In this document: piece by piece, positions 8,483-16,352 of the stretch
How the letters are laid out: every line of letters begins with the position of its first letter
Numbering within the stretch: position 1 is the first letter of the stretch
Assembly (NCBI GenBank): GCA_012032475.1
Contig: JAAUSY010000020.1
Coordinates: forward strand, 1-39,261
DNA from: Chloroflexaceae bacterium
GTDB lineage: Bacteria > Chloroflexota > Chloroflexia > Chloroflexales > Chloroflexaceae
Reading direction: 5' to 3'
Length of the DNA stretch: 39,261 bases
Made by a program: the position numbers and the translations under genes
Notes under the pieces: model-generated
Seen by the model: the letters and a program-made list of their open reading frames with translations, nothing else
Told to the model about the DNA's origin: nothing
Database searches by the model: none

Positions 8483-10047
8483 TCACTCTCCTTCATCACT
8501 CGTCGCTGGTTTCGCGGGGATGGTCAATTCCATTTCGATGCCGGGCCCCGGTTCGCAATTTGCCAGGCGGTAGCTCCCGCCGATGCTCCAGACCAGCGCC
8601 GCAATCATTGCTAACCCAAGCCCCATCCCAGGCACTTCCCCGCTGAAGTCCTTTTCGGCCTGGTAATAGGGCACCCACGCGTGGCGAGTTGCTCCGGCGA
8701 AAGGGTCATTCCGTCGTCGCGGATGCGGATGCACACCGCGTCCCCATGGGAAGGGGCATGGGAAGGGGCTTGGGAGGATGAAAAGGAGATATCCACGGTG
8801 GGGGTGTGGGTGGGGTGGAACTTCCGGGCGTTTTCGAGCACCTGCCGGAAGAGTTCTTCGACGGCGTGCTGCGAGAGCGCCAGCCAGGTGGGTTCCAGGG
8901 ATTCGTGCCCGGAAAGGCACACCGTCTCGACCCCGCTCTCGCGGCGAACCTGTTCGATGGTCTGTGGAATATCTGCCAGGAGATAGTCTCCGCCGGAGCA
9001 GGCCCGGTCGGACAGCTTCAGGTAGTTCCGGATCGTCTGCACATCTCTCTGGAGGCGCTGGGCACTCTGCATGGCAATGTCGGCATACTCCTTTGCCTCG
9101 GTGGGAAGCTGGAGCGAAATTTCCCCGGTCGTCAGAAGGTAGAGGCTGCTGATGAGACCGGAGAGCGGGGTAGCGAGCTTGTGCGATATTATCGAGTGAA
9201 ACGACCAGATCTGGCGCTGCCGCGTCATCTGGGTCGTCACATCGCGCAGGCGGACCAGCAACCCTGTCCCCGACCCGGCGGGCAAATCGAAGGTGTCAAC
9301 CTGGAGCCAGACCGCGTGGGAGGTGGAGGTTTCGGGCTTCACCAGGTAGCGCAGCGGTTGGTCAGGTCCAGCGTCCTGGTCACCCCCGGATAGTTGCTGG
9401 TTGCCAGCATCCCCAGGGTCCCCCGGCCATCGTTCCCAGGCTTCGGGGGGTTCGCAGCGATAGTGCTTGCGGGCCAGCGCCAGAAAGGTCTGGATTTCGT
9501 TTTCGCTGCTGGTCGTCGGGTCATACCACGACGGGGGGAGGCTGAGATAGAGGCAGGCTTGCCGATTGGCATACTGCACCCGGCCCTGCTCATCCACGAT
9601 GACAAAGCCGCTCTCGGCCTGCTCCACGACCCATTCGAAGCGGGCGCGTTCGGCCAGCAGCCGGCGGTAGCGGTTGAGCCGGGTGATGGTCCGGACGCGG
9701 GCCCGGAGTTCGGCGCGGTGGAAGGGCTTGGAGATAAAGTCGTCGGCTCCGGCCTCAATGCCCCGAAGCCGCGATTCCTGGTCATCCAGTGCAGTGACCA
9801 TCACGACCGGTACCTCTGCCAGCACCGGGTCGGCCCGCAGCCGGCGGCATACCTCGAACCCATCCATGACCGGCATCATCACATCGAGCAAAATCAGGTC
9901 GGGGGTGAGTTGGACCGCCTGCGCCAGCGCTTCCGGGCCGTTGCTGGCAAACACGAGGTGGTAGCCATGCCCAATCAGGAGCGCTTCCATCGTCTCGCGC
10001 CCGGTTGGTTCATCATCAACAATAAGAACGGTGCTGGTCGTTTGCAT
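8483..10047 (-). CDS. REC-PAS-histidine kinase, apparent frameshift near its 3' end
   Basis: It has an N-terminal receiver (acceptor Asp55 in LILLDVMMPVMDG), a PAS-like domain (about 135-280), a HisKA-like domain and HATPase_c. The intact reading frame from ATG 10047 (AAGGAG upstream) stops at 8611 with an unrelated tail. The expected end of the ATPase domain (WVPYYQAEKDFSG, GMGLGLAMIAALVWSIGG) is read in a second frame and ends at 8483. The break is at about 8680-8690 and one missing base, for example a C in GCC-ACG, repairs it. The H-box is unusual: SIISHKLATPLSG instead of SHELRTPL, so the acidic residue after His is Lys. The G1 box is also altered (RDDGMTLS). Kinase activity may be weak or lost. 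No membrane segment is present. The REC and linker are closely related to those of the 3581-5071 product. Confidence 0.85.
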
Positions 10048-10097
10048 CGGGGTGTTCTCCTTATGACGAGCATGTTTGTTTGAATAGTTAAATGAAC

Positions 10098-10114
10098 GTG
10101 GGGGTCATACCCAC
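10098..10114 (-). terminator. Hairpin in the gap between two kinase genes
   Basis: GTGGG and CCCAC form a 5-bp stem around a 7-base loop. It lies between the hybrid kinase gene ending at 10170 and the REC-PAS kinase starting at 10047. On the minus strand an A/T-rich stretch follows rather than a pure T-run. It may be a weak terminator or a leader structure. Confidence 0.3.
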
Positions 10115-10169
10115 ATACAAGCTATCTGATGAAACGGTTGACAGCTCGTGCTTGCTGGTCGGGCCACGA

Positions 10170-13100
10170 CTACCGCCGGTGGCCCGCACCCAGGTGAGCT
10201 TCGATGGTGCGTATCAAGGTCTTCAGATTGACCGGTTTGCTCAGGTAGTCGTGCGCTCCGGCCTCCAGACACCGCTCGCGGTCGCCGGGCATCGCCAGGG
10301 CCGTGAGCGCGATAATCGGGAGCGTTGCCAGACCATCATGCTCGCTCGCCCGGATAGACCGTATCGCCTCCAGACCGTCCATGCCGGGCATCTGAATATC
10401 CATCAGGATGAGGTCGGGTCGTTCCCGGAGGGTCTGCTCAACGGCTTCGGCTCCGTTGCGAGCGACCACCACCTGGTAGCCCCTGGCCGACAGGTATTCG
10501 GTCAGGAGGGTGAGCGTTGATTCGTTGTCTTCGGCCAGCAAGACCCGTGCCGAGGATAGGGGGATGGAAGCAGAAGCGGGGGAGCAGGGGACAGAATGGT
10601 CAAGTTCCTCTGCGGGGGATTCCGTCTGGCCGGCCTGGCGGAGTGGCAGCGAGACGGTGAAGCGGCTCCCCGCGCCGGGTTGGCTCTCGACGGCAACGCT
10701 CCCCCCTTGCAGCTCGGTCAGGCGAGACACCAGCGCCAACCCCAGGCCGGTCCCCTCGTGGAGACGGGCCAGGCCGCTGTCTATCTGGACGAACGGCTTG
10801 AACAGTTCTCCCAGGTGCTCCGGGGCAATGCCGATACCGGTGTCCCAGACGGTGAAACGCACGACGGCATCGTCCTCGTTCTCCCCTTCGGTCACCACCT
10901 CCAGGCCGATTTCCCCTTGCTCCGGGGTGAACTTGACCGCATTGTTCAGGAGGTTGATCAGGATTTGCTTCAGGCGGCGTTCGTCGGCCTGTATCCTGGT
11001 CAGGGACGTGTCCAGGTTGAACGTGACGCGGACCTGCTTATGCATGGCCTGCTGCTTGATGAACTGCAAACTGGCCTGGCAGACCAGGTCAATCGGGACC
11101 GGGCCAATCTGGAGGTCCATCTTGCCGGCCTCTATCTTCGAGAGGTCGAGAATATCGTTAATCAGCGCCAGCAGGTGGCGGCCACTCCCCCCGATAGTTC
11201 GCAGAGACTTGAGGTGCCGCTCGTTGAGCGGGCCATAGACCCCTTCTTCCAGCGACTCAGTCAACCCCAGGATGGCGTTCAAGGGGGTGCGGAGTTCGTG
11301 GCTCATATTCGCCAGAAACTCATCTTTGGTGCGGACGGCCCGCGCCAGTTCGGCGTTGGCAATGCTCAATTCGGCGGTGCGTTCAGCAACACGCTGTGCC
11401 AGCAAGCCCCGCTCCTGGCGCAAAGCATCTTCAGCCCATTTGCGGCTCAGAAACTGGCTCACCTGCGTTCCGATATCGGCCATCATGTCGGAAAGAGCTG
11501 CGCTTTCGGGGTGACGGTCGTAGCTGAAGAAGCACAGCACCCCCTTGGCCTCGGCCCCGATGCCCACGGTGAACGCCAGCGATTCATGCAACCCGGCCTG
11601 TCCGGCCTCGGCCGACCGGAAGAAAAACGGGTTGGCCGCGATTTCGCTTATCCAGACGGCCTGACCCTCTGCCCATACCCGTCCTGGCAACCCTTCGCCT
11701 GGCACAAACGTCAGCGTCAGGAGCATCTGGACAAAGGGGCAGCTTTCCAGTCCGGGAATACTCCAGAAGTGGGAACAGTGGAGCAGGTTAGCGGATGGGT
11801 CGAACTGCCACAGTTCGCCAACCTGCCATTCAAGCCCCTGGCAGATGACCCGCAGCAGCCGGGGGATGGCCTCGTCAATGGTGTCGGATTCGGTCAGAAT
11901 ACGGGTGACCGCCAGCTGGGTGGCCTGGCGAGCTTCGGCCCACCGGTGCCTGGTCATGTCGGTCACCGAGCCAATTTCCCGCACGGCGTTCCCTTGCTCG
12001 TCGCGTGCGATGTAGCAGCGAACATCCAGGATCGCATACGTCCCATCGGAGTGGCGAAAGCGGTAGGCATCTGCCCACACGTGCTCCCGGCTTGCCAGGG
12101 CCGCCTGAAAACTCGCCAGCACGGCTTCGCGCTCTCTGGGGTGCAATCGTCGGAGCCACCAGTCCCCTTCGAAGGGGTTTTTCCCGACATCAACGGAAAA
12201 CAACTGCCGGTAGGCATCGTTCCACCAGACCCGATTCGCCCGGATATCCCAATCGTAGATGGCTTCGCGTGTGGCGAGCGCCACCAGGCGAAACCGCTCT
12301 TCGCTTTCGCGCAATGCCTGCTGGGCCTGCTGGTGCTCGGTAATCTCCTCTTGCAACGACTGGTTGGCGCGGGCCAGTTCGGCGGTGCGAGCTTCGACCC
12401 GCTGCTCCAATTCGTCGTGGGCTTGCTGGAGCGCCTTTTCGGCCTGTTCCCGCCGGGTCAACTCCTGCAAGGCATGGGCCGCCGCTTGCTGGAGCATCCG
12501 CGTTCGTTCATCCACCCGCCGCTCCAGTTCTTCGCGGGCGCGGTTCCGCTCGGTGATGTCTCGAATGAACCAGCAGAGGTAGTCCCGATGGGGCAGGGAA
12601 ACCCAGGTTACGGTCACTTCGACCGGGCAGGTGCTGCCATCTTCGCGGGGTTGATAGGTCTCGTAGGTCGTTGAACCCTGTTCGCGGAGGGTGTCCCAGT
12701 GGGTATCCCACTGTTCCCTGGTCAGGTTCGGGTCCAGGTCCCACACGGTCATCTCCAGCAGGCGTTCGCGTGGGAACCCGGTCAGGCGGCACATGGCATC
12801 ATTCACATACCAGTGGTTGCCATCCCGGTCATACCAGGCAACCCCATCGGCCGAACGGTCCAGAGAAAACTGGGCCAGTTGCAGGGTTTCTTCGGCCTGT
12901 TTGCGTTTCGCTGCTTCGGCGAACAGGTCTTTGACCGACTGGAACAATTCCTGGGTACGATCCCGAACGCGCTGCTCCAATTCATCGTGGGATTTCCGCA
13001 AGGCTTCTGCGGCGTGGACGCGCTCCGTGACATCACGCGAAACACCTTCAATCGCCACCGGGGTGCCTTCTTCGTCCAGCACGATCCACTGGCGCAGTTC

Positions 13101-13868
13101 GAGCCACACATCGCGCCCATTCTTGTGGAAGTAGCGAATGACGGTCGGCTCCTGAGACGGTTTGGGCGAGAGGGTCAGATCGCACACCAGGGTATGGTAG
13201 TCGGAGTGGGTAATGCGCAGGGCGAAGTAGGGGTCGGCATAGAACGCTTCCGGGGGGTAGCCCAGAAGCGTGGTCACCGCCGAGTTGATGTATTCGTAGC
13301 CCGGTGTGGGACCGAGCCGGTAGCGGAAGATGATGTCGGGGGCGTGTTCGGCCAGCAACCGATAGCGTTCTTCGCTCTTCTGGCGGGCAAGCTCAGCCTG
13401 CATGCGCTCGGTGACATCCAGGTTCACTTCGCCAATGTAGGCAATGTTTCCGTCTCCGTTGCACAGTGGGACGTAGGTGGTCTCCGACCACACCACGCGG
13501 TCGTCGCCCCGCCCGTCAAGGCACGTCTGGGCGGTGTTGTAGGCGGTTGGCGGCATACGGGCCGTTTCGCCCTGCAAGCTGCGTTGGAATTGTTCCAGAT
13601 AGCCTTTCTGAGAAGATTCCGGGTCCTCGTTGATGTTGAAAACCCCAACCACTGAGGTCCGCGGGGTGTTGATGAACACTTCGTTCTGGTCGTTCATGGC
13701 AACGGCCAGACCATCCGAACGAAAGATAACCACTGGCATGGGGGCTTGCTCGAAGAAGAGCTGATAAATCTTCAATTCCCGGACCGTCTGCTCCAACTCG
13801 GTCACGCGTTGCTGCAATGCCTGGACCTCGTTGTGTAATGCTTCGTAGCTCGTCATATTGCCTCTCAC
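10170..13868 (-). CDS. Multi-PAS/GAF hybrid sensor histidine kinase
   Basis: This is a 1232-residue soluble hybrid kinase. In order: an N-terminal coiled segment (about 5-30), PAS1 (about 30-160), PAS2 (about 165-290), a coiled linker, PAS3 (about 335-460), a long coiled linker, PAS4 (about 550-680), GAF (about 690-850), HisKA with FLANMSHELRTPLNAILG, HATPase_c (N-box LNNAVKFTP, GTGLGLALVSRL) and a C-terminal receiver with acceptor Asp in LILMDIQMPGMDG. It has no membrane segment. The sensory input is therefore intracellular, such as redox, light or a small ligand, but no cofactor-binding residue is recognisable. There is no DNA-binding output, so phosphate must pass to a separate regulator; the REC/winged-helix gene upstream at 14322-15125 is the nearest. 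ATG 13868 has GAGAGG upstream. Confidence 0.92.
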   Translation of the reverse strand: MRGNMTSYEALHNEVQALQQRVTELEQTVRELKIYQLFFEQAPMPVVIFRSDGLAVAMNDQNEVFINTPRTSVVGVFNINEDPESSQKGYLEQFQRSLQGETARMPPTAYNTAQTCLDGRGDDRVVWSETTYVPLCNGDGNIAYIGEVNLDVTERMQAELARQKSEERYRLLAEHAPDIIFRYRLGPTPGYEYINSAVTTLLGYPPEAFYADPYFALRITHSDYHTLVCDLTLSPKPSQEPTVIRYFHKNGRDVWLELRQWIVLDEEGTPVAIEGVSRDVTERVHAAEALRKSHDELEQRVRDRTQELFQSVKDLFAEAAKRKQAEETLQLAQFSLDRSADGVAWYDRDGNHWYVNDAMCRLTGFPRERLLEMTVWDLDPNLTREQWDTHWDTLREQGSTTYETYQPREDGSTCPVEVTVTWVSLPHRDYLCWFIRDITERNRAREELERRVDERTRMLQQAAAHALQELTRREQAEKALQQAHDELEQRVEARTAELARANQSLQEEITEHQQAQQALRESEERFRLVALATREAIYDWDIRANRVWWNDAYRQLFSVDVGKNPFEGDWWLRRLHPREREAVLASFQAALASREHVWADAYRFRHSDGTYAILDVRCYIARDEQGNAVREIGSVTDMTRHRWAEARQATQLAVTRILTESDTIDEAIPRLLRVICQGLEWQVGELWQFDPSANLLHCSHFWSIPGLESCPFVQMLLTLTFVPGEGLPGRVWAEGQAVWISEIAANPFFFRSAEAGQAGLHESLAFTVGIGAEAKGVLCFFSYDRHPESAALSDMMADIGTQVSQFLSRKWAEDALRQERGLLAQRVAERTAELSIANAELARAVRTKDEFLANMSHELRTPLNAILGLTESLEEGVYGPLNERHLKSLRTIGGSGRHLLALINDILDLSKIEAGKMDLQIGPVPIDLVCQASLQFIKQQAMHKQVRVTFNLDTSLTRIQADERRLKQILINLLNNAVKFTPEQGEIGLEVVTEGENEDDAVVRFTVWDTGIGIAPEHLGELFKPFVQIDSGLARLHEGTGLGLALVSRLTELQGGSVAVESQPGAGSRFTVSLPLRQAGQTESPAEELDHSVPCSPASASIPLSSARVLLAEDNESTLTLLTEYLSARGYQVVVARNGAEAVEQTLRERPDLILMDIQMPGMDGLEAIRSIRASEHDGLATLPIIALTALAMPGDRERCLEAGAHDYLSKPVNLKTLIRTIEAHLGAGHRR

Positions 13869-13882
13869 CCGTCGAGCCTTCT

Positions 13883-13910
13883 TTCAATCAATCATTCAAT
13901 CATTCAATCA
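13883..13910. repeat. TTCAATCA octamer repeat upstream of the hybrid kinase
   Basis: TTCAATCA occurs three times, with one ATCA spacer, just upstream of the start of the kinase gene at 13868. It could be a regulator binding array or a simple microsatellite. Confidence 0.6.
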
Positions 13911-14011
13911 GTTCACGCTTTTCATGCCATCCTTTCCTGGGTGCCCTGGAATCTTCCGCTTTCACCGCTAAATCTGCGAGAATAAGGTCGTTCTGACACG
14001 GTTCGAAGGGC

Positions 14012-14043
14012 AAAAAACCCCTCCCCCTTGAAAACCGGTGGGG
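14012..14043 (-). terminator. Rho-independent terminator (minus strand)
   Basis: Read on the minus strand, CCCCACC pairs imperfectly with GGGAGGGG across a T-rich loop, and six Ts (14012-14017) follow directly. It lies about 280 bases after the regulator stop at 14322. It could end that transcript or act as a leader attenuator for the kinase at 13868. Confidence 0.5.
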
Positions 14044-14321
14044 CTAGACGGGGACCGGACCCTGGCGCTTGCGCTGATCGGCCTTATCAGGCTGATATCA
14101 AGCTCACCTGGTTCCCGGTGCGCTGCTCCCTGGAGGATCAAACAACTGCCAGATGCTTTGCAGTTACAGAAACCTATCTGGCAATCGCGTGGTCGTTTCC
14201 ATACTATGGATGATACCGCGTGTTTTCCTTTGTATCTTACGCTATTCCAACACGCTTGCGGAAGAGGCTTCGAAAGGAGATTTCAGGGAGAAAACGGGAT
14301 TTTCTACCAGGGGGAATGGGC

Positions 14322-15125
14322 TTATGGCTCCGGGGGGTCTTCCCAGTTCTCGTTCGGGTTGACGAGTTTGTAGCCCACCCCGTGCTCATGCACCAGGTGG
14401 CGCTTGTCCAGTTTCCGTCGCAAGTTGCGCACATGCGAACTGAGCAACCGTTGGGCCTCGACGCTGTTGAGTTCGAGGTGGTGCGTATGCCGGACAATGT
14501 CGCAGTAGGTCGCTGGTTGGCCCGGCGTGACGGCGAGGAATCGCAGCAAGGAGAATTCGATGGGGGTGATGGGCACTGGCTGCCCATGAAAGCGGACACT
14601 CTGGCGCGTTGCTCCGATGATGAGGGAGCCGATAGTCTGGGGCGGGGAGGGTTCTGGCTCAGGAACGAGGTTTGCGGAGTCAGTGTTGCGAAGGGGTTCG
14701 GGTGGGTCAGTGAAGGCGACTGCCAGGGTTTCGACGGCCCGGCGCACCCGCTGTTCGGCGTGGTATTGATGCAATGCGGCGGCAATGCATCGGAGCAACT
14801 GTTCGTCGGAGCAGGGTTTGAGCAGATAGTCGAATGCCCCTTCTCGCAGTGCTGCGATGCAGGTTTCGAGCGTTCCGTGGCCGGTCAGGAGGATGACCGC
14901 CGGACGAGGAACCAGTTGACGGGCGGTGTAGAGCACTTCAATCCCATCAACGTTCCCCATGACAATGTCGGTCAGGATGATGTCAAACGGTTCTTGCTTG
15001 AGCAACTCCAGGGCAATTTCGCCATTTGGTGCCTGGGTGACGTGGTAGCCGGTACTGGCAAGTAGATGAGCAAGCATGTTCCGGGTTTTGTCATGGTCTT
15101 CCACGAGCAAAATACGCGGTTTCAT
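14322..15125 (-). CDS. Response regulator, REC plus C-terminal winged-helix DNA-binding domain
   Basis: This 267-residue protein starts at ATG 15125 (MKPRILLVEDHD), with GAGGATTGACCAGG just upstream. An in-frame upstream extension to 15233 lacks a receiver-like sequence and is not favoured. The receiver domain (about 3-120) has acceptor Asp53 in DIILTDIVMGNVDG and Lys in DYLLKPCS. A linker of about 45 residues rich in Pro/Glu follows. The C-terminal domain (about 165-260) resembles OmpR/PhoB winged helices (ITPIEFSLLRFLAVTPGQPATY, then VRNLRRKLDK and VGYKLV). It presumably regulates transcription when phosphorylated by one of the kinases encoded directly downstream. Confidence 0.88.
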   Translation of the reverse strand: MKPRILLVEDHDKTRNMLAHLLASTGYHVTQAPNGEIALELLKQEPFDIILTDIVMGNVDGIEVLYTARQLVPRPAVILLTGHGTLETCIAALREGAFDYLLKPCSDEQLLRCIAAALHQYHAEQRVRRAVETLAVAFTDPPEPLRNTDSANLVPEPEPSPPQTIGSLIIGATRQSVRFHGQPVPITPIEFSLLRFLAVTPGQPATYCDIVRHTHHLELNSVEAQRLLSSHVRNLRRKLDKRHLVHEHGVGYKLVNPNENWEDPPEP

Positions 15126-15265
15126 CCTGGTCAATCCTCGTTCCTGCCATTCCCCATGCGGTTTCTGGCGTACCTTTCCTATCCACGACAAACGGCGAGC
15201 GGCGAGCGACTGGTGACCGGTCGTTCTCATCATTCTCGATAATACGATCCTCCATCACGCGCCGC

Positions 15266-15281
15266 TGGTATCAGTATACCA
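15266..15281. repeat. Inverted repeat TGGTAT-CAGT-ATACCA
   Basis: A perfect 6-bp dyad overlaps the extended -10 element of the minus-strand promoter candidate. Related words GGTACC and GGATACC follow at 15283-15300. Its position is suitable for an operator. Confidence 0.5.
15273..15281 (-). promoter_or_regulatory. Extended -10 promoter candidate for the REC/winged-helix regulator
   Basis: The minus strand reads TGGTATACT, an extended -10 (TGn plus TATACT). No good -35 lies 16-17 bases upstream. The predicted leader is about 140 bases. Confidence 0.4.
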
Positions 15282-15356
15282 GGGTACCCACATGGATACC
15301 CAAAAATTCATGCTATTGTGCCAGGTTGAGCAGGGCAGAGAAGGGAACAATATTGT

Positions 15357-15378
15357 ACCAGAAGTTAAGATTTCTGGT
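15357..15378. repeat. Inverted repeat ACCAGAA-N8-TTCTGGT
   Basis: A perfect 7-bp dyad with an 8-base centre lies in the divergent region. It is typical in size for a dimeric regulator site; the identity of the regulator is unknown. Confidence 0.45.
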
Positions 15379-15471
15379 GCAGGGAGGAGTGACGGTCCGG
15401 GAGGGGGGGATGCTCCCCCATCCTTGACGTTCTTTTCATTCCGCGACGTCGCCGCTTCCAGGGACTCGACG

Positions 15472-15500
15472 TGGACGGATGCCCTCGAATCTGGTATCAT
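15472..15500 (+). promoter_or_regulatory. Promoter candidate for the lipoprotein gene
   Basis: TGGACG, 17 bases, then TATCAT preceded by TGG (extended -10). It lies about 50 bases before the ATG at 15551. Confidence 0.45.
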
Positions 15501-15550
15501 ACGGGCAGGGTCCGGTCCAGGGAGGTTCAGGATAGAGAACTCATGTTGAT

Positions 15551-16285
15551 ATGATAACTCGACGGTTCCCCATCTCTATGCAGCTCTTGTTCCTGCTGCT
15601 GCTTCTGCTCAGTCTCAATGGATGTGCGGGAACCAGCGGGAGTCAGGAACAAAGCTCCCCCGCCCTGCGCAGCACCACCCAGACCGCGGCGGCGGAGCCG
15701 GCCACGGGGCAAACCACAACCACCTCCCCGGTGGTGCAGACGGCTGTTCTTCCCGCTCCCTCCCCGGTGCCCTCCCCCTCCCTCCCTCCCGCAGTGCCTA
15801 CACTGCTCCCAACCCCGACCCCATGGGCGACGACCGGGCCAGGAACCGTGCTCAGCAGCGGGCAGGCATGGCACCGCGATGGCTGGTCGCTCACCGTTTC
15901 GGGTTTCACCTACCAGACTTTCCATACGGTCACCTTTGCGCTGCATAACGGGACCGGTCGACCGGTCATTTTGCCGTCCTTCAGCACCGAAACATTCAGC
16001 ATCGTTGCCGACACGGGTGAGACGTTTGCGCCGTGCAGCATCAAAGGGAGCGGGTGGTATAATGCCTGGTGGTCAACGGTGGGGCAAACGGAGATGGACC
16101 CCGGCGAAACGCTGGAGTGGGAATGGGAATTTCACCCCTATGACCCGGAGCACCGCGCCTGCAATTCCTATTCGCGCCACACCGCGGCGTTTTCTTCCGC
16201 AGCCCGCCACCTGACGCTGACGGTCGAAGACCTGGCAGGAGTGGTGAGCCATGCTCGCTGGCAGGCGGACATTCCCCGCCCCTAG
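15551..16285 (+). CDS. Secreted lipoprotein of unknown function
   Basis: A signal peptide (MITRRFPISM, then a Leu-rich core) ends in a lipobox with Cys25 (LSLNGCAG), so the protein is lipid-anchored outside the cell. A Thr/Pro/Ala-rich linker (about 26-98) precedes a single beta-rich domain (about 100-240). This domain has the look of DUF4352/immunoglobulin-like lipoprotein domains: WHRDGWSLTVSGFTYQTF, VTFALHNGTGRPV, and a late MDPGETLEWEWEF strand. Two Cys residues in the domain (FAPCSIKG and HRACNSY) could form a disulfide. No enzymatic motif is seen. The linker DNA is extremely C-rich on this strand (15752-15790). The function is unknown; a role in binding or as an envelope sensor is only a guess. 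Confidence 0.75.
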   Translation: MITRRFPISMQLLFLLLLLLSLNGCAGTSGSQEQSSPALRSTTQTAAAEPATGQTTTTSPVVQTAVLPAPSPVPSPSLPPAVPTLLPTPTPWATTGPGTVLSSGQAWHRDGWSLTVSGFTYQTFHTVTFALHNGTGRPVILPSFSTETFSIVADTGETFAPCSIKGSGWYNAWWSTVGQTEMDPGETLEWEWEFHPYDPEHRACNSYSRHTAAFSSAARHLTLTVEDLAGVVSHARWQADIPRP

Positions 16286-16289
16286 AAAA

Positions 16290-16352
16290 CCTGGTAACTG
16301 GTGATACGTGATGCGTGACGCCTGACGTTTGATGAGAGATGAGTGACGAGTG
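16290..16352. repeat. GTGATGAGTGACGAGTGA-type short intergenic repeat
   Basis: The gap between the lipoprotein and ubiD consists almost entirely of degenerate GTGA(T/C)G and GAGTGACGAG words. The run extends into the position where the ribosome site of ubiD would be expected. Confidence 0.6.

Larger units (their letters stand above)
13869..14321. other. 453-base gap without a supported gene
   Basis: Short open frames exist on the plus strand (for example 14028-14213), but they lack ribosome sites and recognisable content. The stretch holds the octamer repeat at 13883-13910, a terminator-like structure at 14012-14043 and an imperfect hairpin around GGCCTTATCAGGCTGATATC (about 14078-14102). 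It is less GC-rich than its neighbours in its distal part. On the minus strand it is the leader of the 13868 kinase gene and the trailer of the 15125 regulator gene. Confidence 0.5.
15126..15550. other. Divergent intergenic region, 425 bases
   Basis: No gene is supported here. The region separates the regulator (minus, from 15125) and the lipoprotein (plus, from 15551). It holds a promoter candidate for each direction, several GGTATC/GATACC words, two clear inverted repeats (15266-15281 and 15357-15378) and a G5/C5 hairpin at about 15403-15418. It is the best candidate in the window for an operator region. Confidence 0.5.

Noticed and set aside
10596-12674. Plus-strand open frame of 692 codons
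   Set aside because: Antisense shadow of the multi-PAS hybrid kinase; His/Gln/Gly-rich with no domain.
14028-14213. Small plus-strand open frame in the 453-base gap
   Set aside because: No ribosome site, no family resemblance, and an overlapping alternative frame of similar quality.
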